Source: Paraburkholderia sp. BL9I2N2 (lineage in GTDB: Bacteria > Pseudomonadota > Gammaproteobacteria > Burkholderiales > Burkholderiaceae). From it: a stretch of 64,000 bases of DNA. The position numbers and the translations under genes are program-made. This document shows, piece by piece, positions 40,667-48,105 of this stretch (position 1 is its first letter; each line of letters starts with the position of its first letter). The DNA lies in assembly GCF_004339745.1 (NCBI RefSeq), contig NZ_SMGP01000002.1:1860001-1924000 (forward strand), written 5' to 3'. The notes below the pieces were generated by a model. That model searched no databases. It was not told the DNA's origin and worked only from the letters and a program-made list of their open reading frames with translations.

Positions 40667-41434
40667 TCAATTGCCGTACGGATCGAAGTCGAAGTACTTC
40701 TTCGCGATCTGCGCGTACGTGCCGTCCTTGAGCATCGAGGCGATCGCCGCGTTGATGGAAGCCTGCACCGCGGTCTCGTCCTTGCGCAAGCCGATGCCCA
40801 CGCCGCGATCGCCCATCGAAAGCGGTTCGCCGACGAACGCAAAGCCCTTGCCCGCCGGCGTACGCAAGAAACCGATGTCCGCTTCCACCGAACCGAGCAA
40901 CGCGCCGTCCAGTCGCCCGTTCTGCAAGTCGGCGAACACTTCGTCCTGACTCTTGTACGCCACCACATGCGCGCCGAGCGGCGCCCAGTTCTTCAGCGCA
41001 TAGCCCTCGAACTGCGTGCCCGACTGCACGCCGATCTGCTTGCCCGCCAGCGCATTCGTGCCGCCCGCGAGCGCCGAACCTTGGCGCGCGATCAGCCGCG
41101 ACTTGAACTGAAAGAGTTTCGACGAAAACAGAATCTGTTGCTCGCGCTTCTCCGTGATCGCCATCGACGAAAGGATCGCGTCGATCTTGCGCGCCTGCAG
41201 CGCCGGAATCATTCCCGAAAATTCGAGTTCGACCCACTGGCAGCGCGCGCGGATGCGCTTGCAGATTTCATTGCCGAGATCGACGTCGAAACCTTTGAAG
41301 CTGCCCTCGGGCGCCTTGGCGTCCATCGGCGGATAGCTCGGGTCGATACCGAGGCGCAGCGTGGTGGGCTCAGCGGCAAACGCGCCACTGCTGAAAACCA
41401 GCGCGGCGCTCAAGATCATCAACGGAATTTTCAT
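40667..41434 (-). CDS. Amino-acid ABC transporter substrate-binding protein
   Basis: A 255-residue periplasmic binding protein of the HisJ/ArgT/OccT family. A signal peptide (MKIPLMILSAALVFSSGAFA, cleaved before AEP) precedes the two-lobed domain. The ligand-site signs include LRLGIDPSYPPMDAKAPEGS, GFDVDLGNEICKRI and GVQSGTQFEGYA. It resembles receptors for basic amino acids or opines. No permease or ATPase gene lies beside it, so it would need a transporter encoded elsewhere. It is followed by the M14 deacylase and is divergent from a LysR regulator, suggesting a small regulated uptake-hydrolysis unit. Confidence 0.9.
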   Translation of the reverse strand: MKIPLMILSAALVFSSGAFAAEPTTLRLGIDPSYPPMDAKAPEGSFKGFDVDLGNEICKRIRARCQWVELEFSGMIPALQARKIDAILSSMAITEKREQQILFSSKLFQFKSRLIARQGSALAGGTNALAGKQIGVQSGTQFEGYALKNWAPLGAHVVAYKSQDEVFADLQNGRLDGALLGSVEADIGFLRTPAGKGFAFVGEPLSMGDRGVGIGLRKDETAVQASINAAIASMLKDGTYAQIAKKYFDFDPYGN

Positions 41435-41521
41435 GGGAGCACGAAGTGTGGGTGGGGCGAATGACGACCGAGCTATCCTATGCCGCGTCTGCGCCTCAAA
41501 GAAGTCCCATTCGGACTATCA

Positions 41522-41540
41522 TGATCACTTTTACCGATCA
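41522..41540. promoter_or_regulatory. LysR-type box near the regulator start
   Basis: TGATC (41522-41526) and GATCA (41536-41540) form a perfect inverted repeat with a nine-base spacer, so T and A are separated by 11 bases as in LysR boxes. It lies 16 bp before the ATG of the regulator at 41557 and would suit autorepression. Confidence 0.55.
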
Positions 41541-41556
41541 CTGGACGGCAGCCCTC

Positions 41557-42477
41557 ATGGCGTTGACGATCTCCCAGCTCCGCGCGTTCACCGCCGTGGC
41601 CGAGCATGGCAGCATACGCGCGGCCTCGCGGGCGCTCGGCATCGCGCAGAGCGGCATCACGCAACAACTGCAGAATCTCGAATCGATGCTCGGCGCGACC
41701 CTGTTCACCCGCACGAACCGCGGCATTGCGCTGACCGCGCTCGGCCAGCGGCTGTTGCAGCGCGCCGGCGCGATTATCGGCGAATGCGAACGCGCCGAAC
41801 AGGAAGTGCAGCAACTGCGCGGCGACTACGTCGGCGATGTCACCTTCGGCATGACCACCGAACCGCTGATCGATGCGTTCGCGCCGGTGCTGATGGAATT
41901 TCGCACGCGCTTCGAGCGGGTCGCGGTGCATCTGCGCACCGGCACTTCGCGCATGATGATTTCGTGGATTCGCGAAGGCACGCTGGATTTCGCGGTTGCG
42001 TTGGTATCGAAGCACACGGATACCGCCGATCTCTCGGTGACGCCGCTGTATCCGTCCGATCCGGTGATCGTCTGCCGCCAAGGGCATCCGAAAGCTGGTG
42101 CGACCACGCTGGCCGAACTGGTCGATTGCACGTGGGTGGCCACGCGTTCGCCGAATCTCACGGACGATCCGCAAATCAACCGCCTGAACCATCTGTTCGA
42201 AAGCCACGGCCTGCCGCCGCCGAAAATCGTCGCGACAGTGGAAGGCCTGTACGAAACGCTGCATCTGGTGAGCGCGACGGATTGCCTGTCGCTGGAAGCG
42301 TCGATCGTGGTCAAGCGCGGACCGTTTGCGAGCACGCTCACCGCCATTCCAGTGCGCGAGCGCGCGGTCGAACAGAACGTCTGCCTGCTGCAGCGCGCGG
42401 CCATTCCGCTCACGCCCGCCGCGCAGGAACTCGCCACGATGATCGCTTCGTACACGCGCACGGTGCGGGCGCGTTGA
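41557..42477 (+). CDS. LysR-family regulator
   Basis: A 306-residue LysR-type regulator. The helix-turn-helix reads GSIRAASRALGIAQSGITQQ (about residues 17-36), followed by the linker helix and effector domain (about 90-300). The ATG at 41557 is chosen: the frame extends to 41446 but crosses the binding-protein promoter region. It is divergent from the amino-acid binding protein and deacylase operon across 122 bp, which contain a T-N11-A dyad. It is presumably the regulator of that unit. The inducer is likely the transported amino acid or its acyl derivative. Confidence 0.88.
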   Translation: MALTISQLRAFTAVAEHGSIRAASRALGIAQSGITQQLQNLESMLGATLFTRTNRGIALTALGQRLLQRAGAIIGECERAEQEVQQLRGDYVGDVTFGMTTEPLIDAFAPVLMEFRTRFERVAVHLRTGTSRMMISWIREGTLDFAVALVSKHTDTADLSVTPLYPSDPVIVCRQGHPKAGATTLAELVDCTWVATRSPNLTDDPQINRLNHLFESHGLPPPKIVATVEGLYETLHLVSATDCLSLEASIVVKRGPFASTLTAIPVRERAVEQNVCLLQRAAIPLTPAAQELATMIASYTRTVRAR

Positions 42478-42501
42478 CGCGGCATTGAGGTGGCGCTGAG
42501 A

Positions 42502-43785
42502 TCAGGCCGTCGTTTCGAGCGCGAGCAACTCGTCGACCGTTTGCCGCCGGCGGATCAGTCGCGGCTTGCCATGCTCGAGCAACACCTCGGGCACAAGCGG
42601 CCGGCTGTTGTAGTTCGAGGACATCGACGCGCCGTAGGCGCCTGCATCGTGAAACACGATGAAGTCGCCCACTTCGGGTATCGGTATTGAGCGGTTCGTA
42701 ATGACGCCGCCTGCAACTTGGGTGAAGACATCGCCGGCTTCGCACAGCGGCCCGGCCACTGCGAACGAATCGACCGGCGCTTCGCTCGGCGAGCCGTCGC
42801 GTTTCAGCACCGTCATCTCATGATGACTGCCGTAAAACGATGGCCGTACGAGATCGTTGAATCCGGCATCGACCAAAGCAAACTGCTGCGCGGGGCGTCG
42901 ATTCAATGCGTGAACTTCCGCGACGAGCACGCCCGATTGCGCGACGAGGAAGCGGCCCGGTTCGATCTCCAACCTCACGCCATGCCCGACATGCGCTTCG
43001 ATCTGCCGGCGCGCCGCGTCCCAAAGCCGGAAGTAGTGCGCGACGTCGATATCGGGCTCGCCTTCGCGATACGGCACTGACAAACCACCGCCCGCGGAAA
43101 TCGCTTCGATATCGTGGCCCAGGCCCTTCACGGCTTCGACCATCGCATCGCAAACGCGCGACAGATGTCCATAGTCGACGCCCGAACCGATATGCATGTG
43201 CAGCCCGACCAGCTTCAGGCGATAACGCCGGATCAGCTCGACCGCGTGCGGCACATCGTCGAGCCAGATGCCATGCTTGCTATGCTCGCCGCCCGTGTTG
43301 GTCTTGTTGCTGTGCCCGTGACCGAAGCCCGGATTGATCCGCAGCCACACGCGATGACCTTCGGGCGCATGCCGTCCTATCCGTTCGAGCATATCGAGCG
43401 AGCCCACATTGACTGTAATGCGATGCTCGATCACGGTGGCGAGCGTCGCATGATCGATCAGGTCCGCCGTAAACACGACGCCTTCGGGATCGCCATCAGG
43501 CGTGAAGCCTGCCGCGAGGCTGCGTTTGAGTTCACCCAACGAGACCGCGTCGACCATCGCGCCTTCCTCGCGCATCAGTTTGAGGATATGCAGGTTCGAA
43601 CACGCTTTCTGCGCATAGCGGATCACATCGAAGCTGCGCAATTCGGCAATGCGTGTGCGGATTACGTCAGCGTCGTAGACCCACAGCGGCGTGCCGTGCT
43701 CGTGGGCGAGTCTGACGAGTTGTTGTGGATTGAATGGCGTCACGGTTCCCGTCTCTTGATGTCGAAGCGTTGGTGTGAGCGACAT
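42502..43785 (-). CDS. lysA: Diaminopimelate decarboxylase
   Basis: A 427-residue PLP enzyme catalysing the last step of lysine synthesis, meso-diaminopimelate to lysine. The PLP lysine lies in IRYAQKACSNLHILK (about K60). The pocket includes GLHMHIGSGVDY and EIEPGRFLVAQSG; AGPLCESGD-like AGPLCEAGDVFTQ supplies the cysteine of the second-subunit active site. The sequence follows E. coli LysA closely along its whole length, including SSNYNSRPL and LIRRRQTVDELLALE at the end. It is divergent from a LysR homologue like the E. coli lysA-lysR pair. An E. coli-type copy in addition to a usual lysA elsewhere would be an accessory enzyme. Confidence 0.95.
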   Translation of the reverse strand: MSLTPTLRHQETGTVTPFNPQQLVRLAHEHGTPLWVYDADVIRTRIAELRSFDVIRYAQKACSNLHILKLMREEGAMVDAVSLGELKRSLAAGFTPDGDPEGVVFTADLIDHATLATVIEHRITVNVGSLDMLERIGRHAPEGHRVWLRINPGFGHGHSNKTNTGGEHSKHGIWLDDVPHAVELIRRYRLKLVGLHMHIGSGVDYGHLSRVCDAMVEAVKGLGHDIEAISAGGGLSVPYREGEPDIDVAHYFRLWDAARRQIEAHVGHGVRLEIEPGRFLVAQSGVLVAEVHALNRRPAQQFALVDAGFNDLVRPSFYGSHHEMTVLKRDGSPSEAPVDSFAVAGPLCEAGDVFTQVAGGVITNRSIPIPEVGDFIVFHDAGAYGASMSSNYNSRPLVPEVLLEHGKPRLIRRRQTVDELLALETTA

Positions 43786-43802
43786 GATGCGGAAAACGCA
43801 TC
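43786..43802. promoter_or_regulatory. lysR-lysA intergenic dyad
   Basis: GATGCG (43786-43791) and CGCATC (43797-43802) form a perfect dyad with a five-base spacer; T and A are 11 bases apart. It lies immediately before the lysA start codon. A second imperfect dyad ATACCAATTCTTGGCAT lies at 43813-43829. Both are candidates for LysR control of lysA and lysR. Confidence 0.55.
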
Positions 43803-43855
43803 ATTCAGTAAAATACCAATTCTTGGCATGCCCATTCACTTCTGATATACCCACC

Positions 43856-44785
43856 ATGGCGCTTACACATCGGCATATCGAAGTCTTCCGCGCGCTGATG
43901 ACCGCGGGCAGCGTCACCAAAGCGGCCGAGATGCTGTTCACCTCGCAGCCCACGGTGAGCCGCGAACTCGCGCGCATGGAACAGAGCATCGGCTTTGCAT
44001 TGTTCGAGCGCACGAATGGTCGATTGCGTCCCACCTTGTCCGCGCTCACCTTGTTCGACGAGATCAAGCGCGCGTATGTCGGACTCGAACGTGTGGCGTC
44101 CACCGCCGCGAGCCTGCGCGAATTCCAGGGCGGCCAGCTTTCCATCATCGCGTTGCCCGCGTTTTCGCATTCGATCCTGCCGGGCGCGGCGAAGCGCTTT
44201 CACGACGCGCAACCGGGCGCAAGTTTGTCGATCGCGACCCAGGAGTCGCCGTTTCTCGAGGAATGGCTGACCGCGCAGCGCTACGATCTCGGCCTGACCG
44301 AACACGGCGCGCCTCCGGCGGGCACGCGTCTGACGCCGTTGCTCGAAGTGGATGAAGTGTGCGTGCTGCCCGACGAGCATCCGTTGCTCGGCAAGCGAGT
44401 AATCGCATTGAAGGATTTCGCCAATCAGCCGTTCATCAGCCTGTCGTCGAACGATCCGTACCGGATTCAGATCGACGAGGCCTTCGCGCAAGCGGGAATC
44501 GCGCGCCGCCAGATCGTCGAGACGCCCACTGCCGTCTCCGTGTGCAGTTTCGTGCGGCACGGGCTTGGCCTCGCGATCGTCAATCCGCTGACAGCCCTCG
44601 ATTTCGTGGGTCGCCATCTGCATATCCGGCCGCTCGGCGTGTCGTTGCCGTTTCGCGTCAGCGTGATTCAGCCGGAGCATCGTCCGGGTCATCCGTTGGC
44701 CGGCGCGTTCGTTCGAGCGTTGCGAAGCGAAGCCGCCGCGCTGCGGCTACAATTGAAATCCCACACCGGACGCAAGCAGCAGTGA
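43856..44785 (+). CDS. lysR: LysR, lysine-dependent regulator of lysA
   Basis: A 309-residue LysR-type regulator that reads like E. coli LysR throughout: RHIEVFRALMTAGSVTKAAE near the start, SQPTVSRELARMEQ in the helix-turn-helix, VASTAASLREFQGGQLSI and RYDLGLTEHGAPPAGT in the effector domain. In E. coli this protein activates divergent lysA when diaminopimelate is present and lysine low. The ATG at 43856 is 70 bp from lysA; the frame opens earlier at 43775 but would overlap the lysA start. Regulation of lysA is inferred by homology. Confidence 0.93.
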   Translation: MALTHRHIEVFRALMTAGSVTKAAEMLFTSQPTVSRELARMEQSIGFALFERTNGRLRPTLSALTLFDEIKRAYVGLERVASTAASLREFQGGQLSIIALPAFSHSILPGAAKRFHDAQPGASLSIATQESPFLEEWLTAQRYDLGLTEHGAPPAGTRLTPLLEVDEVCVLPDEHPLLGKRVIALKDFANQPFISLSSNDPYRIQIDEAFAQAGIARRQIVETPTAVSVCSFVRHGLGLAIVNPLTALDFVGRHLHIRPLGVSLPFRVSVIQPEHRPGHPLAGAFVRALRSEAAALRLQLKSHTGRKQQ

Positions 44786-44956
44786 GCGCTTTGTTCGCGA
44801 ATCAACGCGTGGGCAATCGCCGACCTCCACCGAAAGAATCCGGGCACGCTTCAAGCTAAACACAGCAGCACACCGATTGCGGACGCGAACGACGCACAGC
44901 GCCTTCGCGCCGCATGAGTTTTTATATGTCGTAGACCATCAACAGGAGTTTCCCAA

Positions 44957-45811
44957 ATGATGAATCGAGACAATCCCGTCTGGCTGATCACAGGTTGTTC
45001 CACCGGCTTCGGCCGCGAGTTGGCGAAGCTGGTGCTGGAGCGCGGTTGGCGCGCGGTGGTGACCGCACGCGACGCGTCGAAAGTGAAGGATATCGCCGAA
45101 GCCCACGGCGATCGCGCACTGGTTCTGCCACTCGACGTGACCAACCCCATGCAGATCGACGAAGTCGTAACGCAAGCGAAGCAGCGTTTCGGCCGCATCG
45201 ACGCGCTCGTCAACAACGCGGGTTACGGTTATCTGGCCGCGATCGAGGAAGGCGAGGACGACGAAGTCCGCGCCATGTTCGAAACCAACGTGTTCGGCCT
45301 CGTCGACATCACGAAGGCGGTCTTGCCGATCATGCGTGAGCAGCACAGCGGCTTGATCGTCAATGTGTCGTCGATCGGCGGTATCACGAGTTTCGCGGCG
45401 ACCGGCTATTACCACGCCACCAAATATGCGGTGGAGGGTCTATCCGAATCGCTGGCGACGGAGGTGAAGCCGCTCGGCATCGACGTGTTGATCGTCGAAC
45501 CGGGACCGTTCCGCACGAACTGGGCGGGTCCGTCGATCAAACAATCGGCCACGGTAATCGACGATTATGCTGCCACGGCCGGTGAGCGCCGCAAGCAGAC
45601 CGAGGCGCGCAGCGGCAAACAGGCAGGCGACCCGGTGCGCGCCGCGCAGGCCATTATCGACGCCGCGCTGTCGGACACACCGCCGCTGCGGTTGCTGCTC
45701 GGCAAAACCGCGCTCGAACTGGCGCGCAAGAAGCTGGACTTCATGCGCGGCGATTTCGATGCATGGGAAGCCACCACGCTGGGGGCGGATTTTCCGGAAG
45801 GAGCGGGCTGA
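44957..45811 (+). CDS. Short-chain dehydrogenase/reductase
   Basis: A 284-residue classical SDR enzyme. The nucleotide motif is TGCSTGFGRELA (TGxxxGxG, about residues 12-23), the active-site region NNAGYGY (about 86) is followed by SSIGG (about 138) and the catalytic Y-x-x-x-K as YYHATKYA (about 152-159). The type (VWLITGCSTGFGRELAKLV) is common in Burkholderia as a stand-alone oxidoreductase for ketones or alcohols. CAGGAGTTT precedes the ATG. It is isolated between lysR and the rubredoxin gene. The substrate is unknown. Confidence 0.92.
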   Translation: MMNRDNPVWLITGCSTGFGRELAKLVLERGWRAVVTARDASKVKDIAEAHGDRALVLPLDVTNPMQIDEVVTQAKQRFGRIDALVNNAGYGYLAAIEEGEDDEVRAMFETNVFGLVDITKAVLPIMREQHSGLIVNVSSIGGITSFAATGYYHATKYAVEGLSESLATEVKPLGIDVLIVEPGPFRTNWAGPSIKQSATVIDDYAATAGERRKQTEARSGKQAGDPVRAAQAIIDAALSDTPPLRLLLGKTALELARKKLDFMRGDFDAWEATTLGADFPEGAG

Positions 45812-45841
45812 ACTTAGGCGTATGTCGTGCGTTGGCCGGGC

Positions 45842-46255
45842 TTAAAACTCGACCAACGCGAAATCTTCCTTGCCCACGTCGCAAAGCGGGCAGCGCCAGT
45901 CGGCCGGCACGTCCGTCCAGCGCGTGCCCGGCGCGATGCCCTCCTCCGGCAAACCTGCGGCTTCGTCGTAGACCCAGCCGCAGATCACGCAGACCCACTG
46001 CTTGAAGTCGTCCGCCGAAGCGGCAGGCTCCGCCGCGTGCGGCGCATCAGCCGCGTGCGACGCCGGCGTGTCATCGAGGCTGACCACCAACGGCGCGGCC
46101 GTGCCCACGCCGGTTTCCGCGAGGCGCGCCTGCAAGCTTTCCAGCAGCCTCTGCGCTTCAGCCTGCGTCAGATCGATCCAATAGGGATCGCCCGCGCCGT
46201 CGTTGAGCCGCTCAGGAGAAAACTGGATTTCTACGGCTACGCCCTTCTTGTACAT
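45842..46255 (-). CDS. Rubredoxin with N-terminal extension
   Basis: A 137-residue protein. The C-terminal 55 residues are a rubredoxin: the iron ligands are CVICGWVYDE and WRCPLCDVGKEDF, each C-x-x-C. The first 80 residues form an unusual domain with a beta/helical start (MYKKGVAVEIQFSPERLN) and a Pro/Ala/Asp-rich linker. Rubredoxins pass single electrons, for example to alkane hydroxylases or oxygen-removing enzymes. The N-terminal extension is longer than typical stand-alone rubredoxins of about 55 residues. It is encoded alone with a hairpin upstream; a partner is not evident. Confidence 0.92.
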   Translation of the reverse strand: MYKKGVAVEIQFSPERLNDGAGDPYWIDLTQAEAQRLLESLQARLAETGVGTAAPLVVSLDDTPASHAADAPHAAEPAASADDFKQWVCVICGWVYDEAAGLPEEGIAPGTRWTDVPADWRCPLCDVGKEDFALVEF

Positions 46256-46288
46256 GGCAAATCGGAATTTCGATGAAGCCGGCAGCGC

Positions 46289-46314
46289 GTCCCAGGAAGA
46301 ACTTCCTTAGGGAC
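46289..46314. repeat. Hairpin upstream of the rubredoxin
   Basis: GTCCC-AGGAAG (46289-46299) and CTTCCT-TA-GGGAC (46302-46314) pair around a two-base centre. It lies between the small membrane peptide frame and the rubredoxin start and may influence its messenger. Its function is unknown. Confidence 0.5.
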
Positions 46315-46360
46315 GTGCCGGCATGGGTCGGAAGCGTCGCGCAGAGGCTTCGCGTGGAGA

Positions 46361-46477
46361 TCAGACGAACTGGTTCAACACGATCGCGGCAATCAGGCCG
46401 GCGGCGCCGATGAGGCCCAGCAATTGCAGCAGAGTGAGGGATTTGCGGGGTGCGGTAGGGATTTGTTGCGTAGTCAC
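46361..46477 (-). CDS. 38-residue single-helix membrane peptide
   Basis: A short frame with a GTG start at 46477. The N-terminus is polar (TTQQIPTAPRKS), and residues 14-34 form one membrane helix (LTLLQLLGLIGAAGLIAAIV), followed by LNQFV. Codon use and residue content look like a real peptide, and a helix of this length suits a small inner-membrane protein. The ribosome-binding site is weak (AAGAAT). It is upstream of the rubredoxin on the same strand, about 105 bp away. I do not recognise the family. A chance frame remains possible. Confidence 0.5.
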   Translation of the reverse strand: MTTQQIPTAPRKSLTLLQLLGLIGAAGLIAAIVLNQFV

Positions 46478-46720
46478 GGGCTATTCTTGAAGATCGGAAA
46501 AAGCGAAATGGTACACGGGTCCGCGGCTAGCGCATGTCGATTAGCGCAAACCGCCGTGCATTAGCTGCCATTATCGCCGCTCGATCGCCCGGTATTCCCT
46601 ACCGTCGGGAGATGGATTAATTCCCCTCGAGGGGGAAAGTTTTCGTGCGGATTCCTGATGCGGACATGCCGGGCAGATCGCCACTCACATCATGCGCCCG
46701 GCGTCAAAACGACCCGAGAA
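46478..46720. other. Intergenic with near-palindrome
   Basis: No gene seen. TTCCCCTCGAGGGGGAA (46621-46637) is a near-perfect palindrome centred on TCGA with one unpaired base. It lies behind the Rieske oxygenase gene, so it may be a terminator stem, but it lacks a good T-run. Confidence 0.45.
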
Positions 46721-47941
46721 TCAGCTCTTCGCCAACGGGTTGCCGTGACGAGAATCCCAGAAGCGAATCACAGCCGTGTCGCCCGTGCCGGCACCCACCA
46801 CCTGATCCGGCGCGCCGTTCTCGCGCAGCAACGCGCGCAGATCGTTGATGACCGGAAACACCTCATGATTCCAGTCCGCGCCCTGCGAATCGTGGGCGCG
46901 CTGTTCGGCTTCGACGATCTCCCGGTCTTCCTTGAAAATGCGCTCGGTGAACCACACCAGCAGCGGCCACGCGAGATTCAACACGCCAGGAACACCGGGT
47001 TTGCGAATCGACAGCAGCCCGAACGTGCGGTTGGTGCGCTGCTCGCGATCGAGCGGCACGTAGACGATCCACAGATCCATTACCAGCGTCTGCTCGGACG
47101 TGCGGATCTGCAGCGTCTGATACGGATACTCGGTGCGGATCGTCATCACGTCTTTGTCGTTGTCGCCGCCGGTTTTACGGCTCTGGCCGAACACGATCGC
47201 TTCGCCGATCGGCTGCTGGCCGGCCATGCGCGCAAATGTGTAATCGACTTCGACCCAGCCCTCGCCACGCCGCCGGCCGAGCGAACGCGCCCGCATCTGC
47301 CCCATCTGCCTGCGATGCAGAAACTGATGGTTCATGTCCATCAGGTTCTCGTGCATGAACGAGTAGTGGCAATTCACCGGACGGCCGAAGCGGCGCGTCT
47401 TGTACTTCTTGTCCGAGACCGAGCCGAACGCCGGTAGCGGCCGTTGCTCGGCCAGCGCCGCGTCGCCGGGGAAAACGAAAATCAGGCCTTCGATTTCGCG
47501 GCACGGGTAAGAGCGCACGCCGTTCGGCAAACGGTCGCGGCCCAGGTACGGCACGTCGATGCACTTGCCCGAGCAGTCGTAAGTCCAGCCGTGATAGCCG
47601 CAGCGGATCGATTCGCCATCCACCACGCCCTGATGCAACGGCACCTGACGATGCGCGCAGCGGTCCTCCAGCGCGAACGCCTTGCCGGACTCCGTGCGCG
47701 CCAGCACGATCGGCTCGCCCGCGAACGTCACACCATGCGTCTTGCCCCGCTTCACCTCGTGCGACCACGCCAGCGGATACCAGTAGTCAGGGTGAATACC
47801 GACGCGGCGCAGATCGCGCACCGGTGCGTCGTTGGCGGCCTGGCCCGGCATGTGAGCGGATTTCTGCGATGCGGCCTGGGCAGGCGACGCATCGACGGTT
47901 ACATCGACGGTGTCTCGTTCTAGCGGGGGAACAGCATGCAT
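46721..47941 (-). CDS. Rieske non-haem iron oxygenase, alpha-subunit type
   Basis: A 406-residue oxygenase. The Rieske [2Fe-2S] ligands are CAHRQVPLHQG (C-x-H) and CGYHGWTYDC (C-x-x-H), about residues 94-118. The C-terminal catalytic domain has a plausible mononuclear-iron site in ENLMDMNHQFLHR (about 203-212; two His and an Asp). The first 30-40 residues are an extra polar tail. The type resembles VanA/pheophorbide-oxygenase-like monooxygenases rather than ring-hydroxylating dioxygenases with a beta subunit. No reductase gene is adjacent. It lies 164 bp downstream of the glycosyltransferase gene, in the same orientation. The substrate is unknown. Confidence 0.88.
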   Translation of the reverse strand: MHAVPPLERDTVDVTVDASPAQAASQKSAHMPGQAANDAPVRDLRRVGIHPDYWYPLAWSHEVKRGKTHGVTFAGEPIVLARTESGKAFALEDRCAHRQVPLHQGVVDGESIRCGYHGWTYDCSGKCIDVPYLGRDRLPNGVRSYPCREIEGLIFVFPGDAALAEQRPLPAFGSVSDKKYKTRRFGRPVNCHYSFMHENLMDMNHQFLHRRQMGQMRARSLGRRRGEGWVEVDYTFARMAGQQPIGEAIVFGQSRKTGGDNDKDVMTIRTEYPYQTLQIRTSEQTLVMDLWIVYVPLDREQRTNRTFGLLSIRKPGVPGVLNLAWPLLVWFTERIFKEDREIVEAEQRAHDSQGADWNHEVFPVINDLRALLRENGAPDQVVGAGTGDTAVIRFWDSRHGNPLAKS

Positions 47942-48105
47942 AGGTGGGTCTCCGTGCACGGGCGGATAGAAGGTTGCGCCCTGCAAATTGCGGGCGGCAT
48001 CGTCGCCAGTCTACTAGAACCCGACGCCGTATGGGTTCGGGGACCGTGCAACCACCTACTGCGGCGCCTGCTCCCACTACTCTCCTGAAGAGACGACGCG
48101 CCGCG

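Noticed and set aside
46621..46637. Near-palindrome TTCCCCTCGAGGGGGAA taken as a terminator
   Set aside because: It has only a short tight loop and no T-run. It is listed as a sequence feature only.
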